This document shows, piece by piece, positions 58,758 through 64,000 of a stretch of 64,000 nucleotides of DNA. How positions within the stretch are numbered: the first letter of the stretch is position 1; the number at the start of each line of letters is the position of its first letter. The stretch comes from XYD12-FULL-36-8 sp964391015 (GTDB taxonomy: Bacteria > Bacteroidota > Ignavibacteria > Ignavibacteriales > Ignavibacteriaceae), in the NCBI GenBank assembly GCA_964391015.1, contig CAYMKU010000010.1:1-64000 (forward strand). The letters are read 5' to 3'. The notes beneath the pieces are model-generated. The model saw only the letters and a list, made by a program, of their open reading frames with translations. It did not search any database and was not told where the DNA came from. The position numbers and the translations under genes were made by a program.

Positions 58758-58819
58758 CTCTGTGTCTCTGTTTCGCTGTGGTTAATGTTTTCTTGCCACA
58801 GTTACTCAGAGAAACGGAG
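58758..58819. repeat. Imperfect inverted repeat, REP-like
   Basis: Left arm 58758-58781 (CTCTGTGTCTCTG...CTGTGG) pairs imperfectly with the right arm 58796-58819 (CCACAG...GAGAAACGGAG), about 24 bp arms. It fills most of the gap between DUF1015 and serC. The words CTCTGTGTCTCTG and their complement are a common style of dispersed intergenic palindrome. Confidence 0.5.
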
Positions 58820-58821
58820 AA

Positions 58822-60066
58822 TTAAATTAAGTGTACTAATAGTCCATCTCTAAGTTTGGGTTCAAACCATGTTGATTTGGGCGGCATTACCTCACCCGCA
58901 TCCGCAATACTCATCAAATCATCAACCGAAACAGGATACATTGAGAATGCTACAGCTGCTTTCCCTGAATTCACTAATTTTTCAAGTTCAGCAGTACCTC
59001 GAATCCCTCCAATGAAATCAATATTTTTATTTGTGCGGGGGTCATCAATTCCAAGAATCGGATTCAGCAAAAAGTCCTGAAGTATGCTTACATCCAAAGT
59101 TTCAGCAACCGATTTTGCAAGGTTGATACTTGCAATGACAGAATCTTTTGGCTTGAGCAAATACCATTCACCGCTTAAATACATGCAGATATTTCTAGGT
59201 GAAGCCGGTTCTTTAACATTTGTTTTATCATAAATAAATTTATCGCTGATCTTGTTTAAAAACTCCTTTTTAGAATTTCCGTTGAGGTTTAAGACAACGC
59301 GATTGTACGGCATTATGTGAAGTTGCTCTGCGGGAAATAAAACTCCAATAAAATAATTATATTCTTCATCACCTGTATGATTTGAGTTCGCTTCTTTTTT
59401 TACTTTTTGAGTGCGGCTCGCACTTGCTGCGCGGTGATGTCCATCGGCTATATACAAATTCCAAACTTTGCCAATTTCATCTATAATTGTACTGTTGTGC
59501 TCTTCAAGAACCTGCCAAATGGTGTGTCGTATTCCATCCGAAGATGTAAAGAAAAATAATGGCTCAGTTTCCAGCACCTTATTAACTATTTTGTTGATAC
59601 TTTCCACTCCTTTGTAAGTTAAAAAAACTGGTCCTGTCTGTGCTTCTGTTGTAATGATATGATTCGTACGATCATCTTCTTTTTCTTTTCTGGTTTTTTC
59701 ATGCTTAAGAATAATATTGCCGTCATACTCGTCAACAGAAAAAGTTCCAACAATGCCGACTTGAGTCCTTCCCGCCATTAGAAGCCGATAAAGATAAAAA
59801 TGCGGTGTCGAGTCTTGAACCAATATTTTTTCTTTTTTGAATTGCTCTAATGTTTCCTTTGCCTTCTTATAAACTTCTTGCGAATATGCATTTACTTTGT
59901 CATCGAGATCAATTTCGGATCGAGTTACCCGCATAAAGCTTAACTTATTTTCTTTTGCTTGTGCTTTTGCTTCTTCACGGTTAACAACATCATAAGGTAC
60001 ACTCGAAACCAGATGTGCATTATCCTTTGTGGGCTTTAGTGCTTTGAAAGGTCTAATTACAGCCAT
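58822..60066 (-). CDS. DUF1015 family protein, possible ParB-like serine kinase
   Basis: A 414-residue protein of DUF1015. The N-terminus is AVIRPFKALKPTKDNA and VSSVPYDVVNREEA; the central motif is LYIADGHHRAASA (D208-G-H-H-R212), and the C-terminus has GIDDPRTNKNIDFIGG and ADAGEVMPPKSTWFEPKL. The DGHHR pattern resembles ParB/Srx-like kinases such as SerK and SbnI, which phosphorylate free serine. Next to serC this would make sense, but it is an inference. The frame is open to 60213; the ATG at 60066 has AGGAG 9 nt upstream and starts at the family N-terminus. Confidence 0.87.
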   Translation of the reverse strand: MAVIRPFKALKPTKDNAHLVSSVPYDVVNREEAKAQAKENKLSFMRVTRSEIDLDDKVNAYSQEVYKKAKETLEQFKKEKILVQDSTPHFYLYRLLMAGRTQVGIVGTFSVDEYDGNIILKHEKTRKEKEDDRTNHIITTEAQTGPVFLTYKGVESINKIVNKVLETEPLFFFTSSDGIRHTIWQVLEEHNSTIIDEIGKVWNLYIADGHHRAASASRTQKVKKEANSNHTGDEEYNYFIGVLFPAEQLHIMPYNRVVLNLNGNSKKEFLNKISDKFIYDKTNVKEPASPRNICMYLSGEWYLLKPKDSVIASINLAKSVAETLDVSILQDFLLNPILGIDDPRTNKNIDFIGGIRGTAELEKLVNSGKAAVAFSMYPVSVDDLMSIADAGEVMPPKSTWFEPKLRDGLLVHLI

Positions 60067-60075
60067 ACAATCATT

Positions 60076-60080
60076 CTCCT
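60076..60080 (-). promoter_or_regulatory. Ribosome binding site fixing the DUF1015 start
   Basis: AGGAG on the minus strand, 9 nt before the ATG at 60066. It excludes the longer frame that opens at 60213. Confidence 0.7.
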
Positions 60081-60358
60081 GAAAAATTTGTATTGTAAAA
60101 ATCCATAAAATTAAAACAATAATCCATGCCCCAATGAAGAATGTTAAGTCGGGAAATGTGAAATGTAAGACGTGAAAAGACAGTAACAATAAAGCAATTT
60201 GACAGTAAAACAATCAATGTTACAAATATGCTAATAATAATTACCGCCACCTTTCCCTTTCTGATTTAATCAGATAGTAATTCTTTTGCATTCTTTTTGC
60301 TTAACAAGTATCTTTGACGCCCAAATAGAAGTGTGTATTTAATTATAAGAATTAGAAA
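60081..60358. other. Divergent intergenic region
   Basis: About 280 bp between the DUF1015 gene (minus) and the esterase gene (plus). No gene is supported. It contains a candidate plus-strand promoter (60199-60226) and a small perfect palindrome TCTGATTTAATCAGA (60260-60274) just downstream of it, which could be an operator or chance. Confidence 0.45.
60199..60226 (+). promoter_or_regulatory. Candidate sigma-70-like promoter
   Basis: TTGACA at 60199 with a 16-nt spacer to TACAAA at 60221. The -35 is a perfect consensus, the -10 matches 4/6. It would drive the esterase gene at 60359, leaving a leader of about 125 nt. Not proven. Confidence 0.35.
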
Positions 60359-61150
60359 TTGAAACCTTCAGGAAGACAAAAATCTGCTAGTAGCAAACCG
60401 AAAATCGTTGGAAAGGTTGAATACCATCGCAAGTTTTATTCGAAGGCATTGAATAATAATCGTGATATTATTGTATGGCTGCCGCCAAGCTATAAGAAAG
60501 AAACTCAGCGAAGATTTCCTGTTCTTTATATGCAGGACGGACAAAATATTATGGATCCCAAAACTGCATATATCGGTGTTGATTGGCAGGTTGATGAAAC
60601 AGTGACACGATTAATTAAAACAGGGGCACTCCAAGAAATAATTATTGTCAGCATTTATAACACTCCTGAACGATTGGAAGAATATAGTGATTCGCCGAAG
60701 GGTAGAAGCTATATGAAATTCATGGTTGAGCAGTTAAAACCGTTTATTGATAAATACTATCGTACACTTCCTGATAAAGAATATACCGCTGTTATGGGTT
60801 CCTCGATGGGGGGGCTGATTTCATTTCTGCTTGCATGGAATTATCCAAACATTTTTGGGAAAGCGGCTTGTATGTCAAGTTCATTTTACTATGACGATGA
60901 CAAAGCAATAAACATGGTTAAAAACTATACCGGGGAAAAGAAGAAAATGAAAATTTATATTGATCATGGAGAAGATGGACTGCCGCGCGGGCAGAGAATG
61001 TTTTGTGAACTTACCCAAAAAGGATATTTAATCGGAACCGACATTGATTATTACTACGCACCTGGAGCAGATCATACTGAATCTGAATGGGCTAAAAGAA
61101 TTGGAAGACCATTGCTTTTTTTCTTCGGAACTAGAATTGATTATAAATAA
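60359..61150 (+). CDS. Putative esterase, alpha/beta hydrolase fold
   Basis: A 263-residue protein of the putative esterase family (PF00756-type, as in Fes and esterase D). RDIIVWLPPSYKKE, FPVLYMQDGQNIMDP, the nucleophile elbow GSSMGG (S149 by my count) and the catalytic histidine in APGADHTESEW (H239) are visible; D202 or D206 in YIDHGEDGLP is a possible acid. No signal peptide is seen. Start TTG at 60359 is chosen as the first possible one after the in-frame stop. It is followed within 10 nt by the acid-phosphatase-like lipoprotein gene. Confidence 0.83.
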   Translation: MKPSGRQKSASSKPKIVGKVEYHRKFYSKALNNNRDIIVWLPPSYKKETQRRFPVLYMQDGQNIMDPKTAYIGVDWQVDETVTRLIKTGALQEIIIVSIYNTPERLEEYSDSPKGRSYMKFMVEQLKPFIDKYYRTLPDKEYTAVMGSSMGGLISFLLAWNYPNIFGKAACMSSSFYYDDDKAINMVKNYTGEKKKMKIYIDHGEDGLPRGQRMFCELTQKGYLIGTDIDYYYAPGADHTESEWAKRIGRPLLFFFGTRIDYK

Positions 61151-61159
61151 ATTTTGATC

Positions 61160-61795
61160 ATGAAATCATCTAAGCTTATTCTTACTCTTTCTCTTATTCT
61201 AACTTCATGTTCTCCCACTTTAATTAATCTTGATACTGCAAAAAATAAAATTGCCGAGTACTACGAATCGGGACAGTACGAAAAAGAGCTGAATGAAATT
61301 GTTGAAAAAGCAAAGAAGGAATTTTCAAATATCAAGGTTGAATCGAGCTCGGCAGTTGTATTTGATATTGATGAGACTGCTCTCAATAACTACAAAGCAG
61401 TTAAGCAAATTGGATACGGGTATGAAAAGAAATACTGGGATGAGTGGCTTGAAAAGGCAGAAGCTCCAGCAATTCCACAGGTTAAAGATCTATATGATTT
61501 TCTGCTGCAAAAGAAATTTAAGATTGTTTTTGTTACAGGGAAGAAAGATTATCAATACAATGCCACTTTGAAAAACTTGAAGTCGGTTGGCTATACTGAT
61601 TTTGATACTTTGATTACCCGAAGCAAGGAAGAGTACAAATTAAAATCCGCACTGTACAAATCTCAAAAAAGAAAAGAATTGACCAAAAAAGGATATGTGA
61701 TTGTCGGTTGTGTTGGCGACCAATTAAGCGATTGCGAGGGAGAGAATTGCGGTATAGTGGTTAAGCTGCCAAACTATCTTTACCTGGTTGAGTGA
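61160..61795 (+). CDS. HAD acid phosphatase, lipoprotein e(P4) family-like
   Basis: A 211-residue lipoprotein. The signal peptide ends in the lipobox LTSC (C17). The HAD core has VVFDIDETALNNY (D69 nucleophile and D71), KIVFVTGKKDYQYN (motif II), and GYVIVGCVGDQLSDCEG (motif IV). This is the class B/C acid phosphatase or 5'-nucleotidase type that removes phosphate from nucleotides outside the cytoplasm. It is close to the esterase gene and probably co-transcribed. The ATG at 61160 is preferred over a TTG at 61154. Confidence 0.83.
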   Translation: MKSSKLILTLSLILTSCSPTLINLDTAKNKIAEYYESGQYEKELNEIVEKAKKEFSNIKVESSSAVVFDIDETALNNYKAVKQIGYGYEKKYWDEWLEKAEAPAIPQVKDLYDFLLQKKFKIVFVTGKKDYQYNATLKNLKSVGYTDFDTLITRSKEEYKLKSALYKSQKRKELTKKGYVIVGCVGDQLSDCEGENCGIVVKLPNYLYLVE

Positions 61796-61930
61796 CGCCT
61801 AATTTCATTTTTAAGCTACTATACATCCACATTCCCATGTCATCACAATTATATTGTCTTGTGAGAAATAATACAAAATTAATCTCTGAAGACTTTTAAT
61901 TATTAATCTTTTTCGTAAATTTCATAAAAA

Positions 61931-61937
61931 AAGGAGG
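61931..61937 (+). promoter_or_regulatory. Strong ribosome binding site AAGGAGG
   Basis: AAGGAGG, 6 nt before the ATG at 61944. It matches the anti-Shine-Dalgarno well, implying high translation of the secreted T9SS protein that follows. Confidence 0.75.
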
Positions 61938-61943
61938 CGTTTT

Positions 61944-63239
61944 ATGAAAAAAATTTTCGCACTACTCTTTGTTCTTACTTTTATTTTCAGTTTTACTTCT
62001 CACGCTCAATTTCTTTTCCAGGAAGATTTTAATTATCCTGCAGGAGATTCATTGACATCTCACGGCTGGACAGCACACAGCGGCGGTACTACCAATGCTC
62101 AAACAATTGTTTCACCTGGCTTGATTTATTCAGGCTACATCGGTTCAGGTATCGGCAATGCTGCAACTTTAACTACCACGGGGCAGGATGTAAACAAACA
62201 ATTTAGTGATTCTGTGATAACAGGATCAGTTTATGCATCCTTTATGGTAAAAGTTTCAAGTGGCCAAGCACCCGGCGATTACTTCTTCCATCTAGGTCCC
62301 AAAACATTGGGCGTTACTTTTATGGGCAGAGTATATGTTAAACTTGCTGTCAATGGCAACTTGGCCTTTGGGCTTTCAAAAACTTCAACAAGCGCAACGG
62401 TTCTTCCAGTTTACAGCGATTCAATTTATGTAGTTGGTGCAACCTATCTTTTAGTTCTCAAGTATCAATTCAATGCTGGTGCAAATGATGATACCGTGAG
62501 ACTGTTTATTAACCCAGCACTCACAGGAGTAGAACCTGCTCCTGCATTAACTCATGGAACATCAACAGCAAATGATCCTGCCAGCATCGGAACAGTTGCA
62601 CTTAGACAGGGAACAGCTACGAACGCTCCAGGTATAGTTGTGGATGGAATTCGAGTTACAACTTCATGGAGCAATATAGTTCCTGTAGAATTGGTTTCAT
62701 TCAACGCTTCGGTAAATGGTTCTGAGGTTAATTTATCATGGATAACCGCAACCGAAACCAACAACAATGGTTTTTCAGTTGAAAGAAAAACAAGCACAAG
62801 CGATTGGCAGTCAATTGGATTTGTAAAAGGCAATGGAACGACCACTCAAGTTAGCAATTATGCTTTCACCGACAGAAATATAACATCATACACAGCATAT
62901 TCTTATCGGCTTAAGCAAATGGATTTTGATGGATCATCCACTTATTCAAAAGTTGTTATGGTAAATACAAACTTAATCAGCACATTTGAGCTGAAACAGA
63001 ATTATCCCAATCCATTCAATCCTTCAACACAAATTACTTTTTCGTTAGCAAAAGACGGATTTGTAAAATTGGCAGTTTATAATTTACTAGGACAGGAAGT
63101 TAGAACTTTAATAAATAGGAATATTGAAGCCGGTTCGCACAGCATTACTTTTGATGCGACTGGCTTGCAGAGCGGAGTTTATATCTACAAGCTTGATGCT
63201 GGTTCAACCTTAACGAAGAAAATGATGTTAGTGAAGTAA
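61944..63239 (+). CDS. Secreted T9SS type A sorting-domain protein
   Basis: A 431-residue secreted protein. Signal peptide 1-22 (ending SHAQ), then a beta-sandwich-like N-terminal domain (about 25-245) rich in Gly, Ser and Thr that begins FLFQEDFNYPAGDSL, which resembles LamG-like carbohydrate-binding folds. A fibronectin-like segment follows (about 247-340: VELVSFNASVNGSEVNLSW, SYRLKQMDFDGSSTYS). The C-terminal sorting domain has FELKQNYPNPFNPSTQITFS, AVYNLLGQEVRTL and a KKMMLVK end. Function is unknown. It has the strongest ribosome binding site in the window and its own terminator. Confidence 0.88.
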   Translation: MKKIFALLFVLTFIFSFTSHAQFLFQEDFNYPAGDSLTSHGWTAHSGGTTNAQTIVSPGLIYSGYIGSGIGNAATLTTTGQDVNKQFSDSVITGSVYASFMVKVSSGQAPGDYFFHLGPKTLGVTFMGRVYVKLAVNGNLAFGLSKTSTSATVLPVYSDSIYVVGATYLLVLKYQFNAGANDDTVRLFINPALTGVEPAPALTHGTSTANDPASIGTVALRQGTATNAPGIVVDGIRVTTSWSNIVPVELVSFNASVNGSEVNLSWITATETNNNGFSVERKTSTSDWQSIGFVKGNGTTTQVSNYAFTDRNITSYTAYSYRLKQMDFDGSSTYSKVVMVNTNLISTFELKQNYPNPFNPSTQITFSLAKDGFVKLAVYNLLGQEVRTLINRNIEAGSHSITFDATGLQSGVYIYKLDAGSTLTKKMMLVK

Positions 63240-63262
63240 TCAGATTAACTAATACACATTTG

Positions 63263-63288
63263 AAACGCTCCTCTACGGAGCGTTTTTT
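63263..63288 (+). terminator. Intrinsic terminator after T9SS protein
   Basis: Perfect 9-bp stem AAACGCTCC / GGAGCGTTT with a 5-nt loop TCTAC followed by T residues. It starts 24 nt after the T9SS gene stop. Confidence 0.9.
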
Positions 63289-63361
63289 ATTTATATACCA
63301 ACAATTTTTAGGATAGAAAAAAGTCAAGCTATTTGTGTAGCTGTTGAAAAATTAATTCTTT

Positions 63362-63805
63362 ATGTTTGAAGCAAATTTAAATATGATAGACGTGAGAGCT
63401 TTTAAAATCCTCTTCACCTTTATGATAATATCGGTTTCTGTTTATGCGCAGGAAACCGTTGATAGTTTATTCTCGCACCAAAGATCGCTCGATCTCAACA
63501 AAAAACTTTATTCAGCCCTTGATGAGTTAGATTTCTATTTAGAATTAAAAAACTTAGACAAATCTTTAATTCTCAACAATGATCCCAATCTAAAATGGTT
63601 ATGGACTTCATATGCTATTTCAAATTCGGGGCAAGAGTCTGTCTTTGCCGAATCAAATTTCGATAATATTACACTGCCTCTGTACCAGAAATTTTTGGCG
63701 GATTCAAGGATTGACCCAATTAGATATGTTCTCGGAGTAGCTGAAGTTGGTGCCGTTGGTTATCTCGCATATCGGCATATAAAAAAATATGGGTTTTTAA
63801 AATAG
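63362..63805 (+). CDS. Small secreted protein of unknown function
   Basis: A 147-residue protein. Residues about 14-27 (FKILFTFMIISVSVY) are hydrophobic and end in AQE, giving a signal peptide. After this, the protein is mainly helical with a Leu/Asp pattern (LYSALDELDFYLELKN) and a short glycine/alanine segment near the C-terminus (YVLGVAEVGAVGYLAYRHI) that could be a membrane helix. No family is recognised. A second possible start (MIDVRAF, 63383) would shorten the N-terminus and may be more realistic for a signal peptide. It follows a terminator and has its own promoter, not identified. Confidence 0.55.
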   Translation: MFEANLNMIDVRAFKILFTFMIISVSVYAQETVDSLFSHQRSLDLNKKLYSALDELDFYLELKNLDKSLILNNDPNLKWLWTSYAISNSGQESVFAESNFDNITLPLYQKFLADSRIDPIRYVLGVAEVGAVGYLAYRHIKKYGFLK

Positions 63806-64000
63806 AGAATAATCGTGGCTGCTTAGTTTTTACGAACCGCCATTTCTTTTTAAAATCAGCAAATTAATTTTCAGATTCAACTTTGGCTTACCTTATCCCA
63901 ATTTATTGAAAAAAGACTGAAGGAGAGGAAGAATGTGGGGTCGGGTTTATTACCCAAGAAATTTATAATTTTAGGTTAGGATTATTTTACCTTGAAATGA
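63806..64000. other. Window edge, no gene supported
   Basis: An AAGGAGAGGAAG ribosome-binding-like stretch precedes an ATG at 63933, but that frame stops after 11 codons. It may be a short leader of a gene beyond the window or chance. No other feature is seen. Confidence 0.35.

Noticed and set aside
60067..60213. N-terminal extension of the DUF1015 protein with a hydrophobic stretch
   Set aside because: The ATG at 60066 has a ribosome binding site and starts at the family N-terminus; the extension looks like translated intergenic DNA, not a signal peptide.
63933..63968. ATG with strong AAGGAGAGG upstream at the window end
   Set aside because: The frame stops after 11 codons; too short to call as a gene, though it could be a leader.
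1..64000. CRISPR array, prophage, transposase, rRNA or tRNA genes
   Set aside because: No regular short direct repeats with spacers, no phage or transposase motifs, and no tRNA-like cloverleaf were found on reading both strands; a dedicated RNA search was not possible.

Overview
The window is AT-rich, gene-dense bacterial chromosome and carries no rRNA, tRNA, CRISPR array or insertion sequence that I can recognise. Three secreted proteins (30710-32704, 51779-52612, 61944-63239) end in type IX secretion (T9SS) type A sorting domains with NPFNPST-like motifs and a terminal KKM-type strand. Lipid A genes (lpxB, lpxK) and outer-membrane-type proteins show a Gram-negative envelope. Together this fits the Bacteroidota/Chlorobi supergroup, most likely an Ignavibacteria-like lineage. 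That placement is an inference from motif style, not from a marker-gene tree.

Layout. (1) 235-11026, minus strand: a surface-polysaccharide locus with an initiating polyprenyl-phosphate sugar-phosphate transferase, one GT9, one GT4, five stand-alone GT2 glycosyltransferases, and a Wzx-type flippase fused to a further GT2 domain. No Wzy polymerase is visible. A divergent unit (11084-13613) holds a WaaE-like GT2, a DUF1844 protein, NAD kinase and a periplasmic thioredoxin-like protein. (2) 13672-17426, minus: a tightly packed four-gene unit of two D-Ala-D-Ala-ligase-like ATP-grasp enzymes, a GNAT acetyltransferase and a lysine 2,3-aminomutase (KamA), which looks like an uncharacterised beta-lysine pathway. 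(3) 17677-39770, minus: housekeeping and envelope genes: recG, gpsA-plsY, ispD-queA, ppdK, lpxK / acyltransferase / lpxB, a methyltransferase-like membrane protein, a HAD phosphatase, a T9SS protein, smc, a membrane-anchored GH2-like protein and tpiA. (4) 39942-44454, plus: queC, queF, glnD, murI.

(5) 44460-52612, minus: the most unusual region. Eight genes, mostly joined by 4-nt stop/start overlaps, encode a T9SS cargo-like protein, a PqqD-like domain, an ATP-grasp ligase, a PLP decarboxylase of the diaminopimelate/ornithine fold, a urea-transporter-fold protein fused to an M23 metallopeptidase, a TPR protein, an outer-membrane beta-barrel and a membrane acyltransferase. The arrangement suggests synthesis, membrane passage and surface modification of an amino-acid-derived product, and I recognise no described system with this gene set. 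(6) 52925-63805: a duplicated secreted protein, a MauE/DoxX-thioredoxin fusion with an MFS transporter, DUF2203, a lipoprotein, serC with a DUF1015 protein carrying a DGHHR motif, an esterase, an acid-phosphatase-like lipoprotein, a T9SS protein and a small secreted protein.

Several starts needed correction: several genes appear to use TTG, and one ATP-grasp gene has its conserved N-terminus upstream of any ATG/GTG/TTG. Clear intrinsic terminators lie at 13645-13669, 57132-57158 and 63263-63288. Imperfect inverted repeats of REP type occur at 23601-23678, 53736-53782 and 58758-58819.
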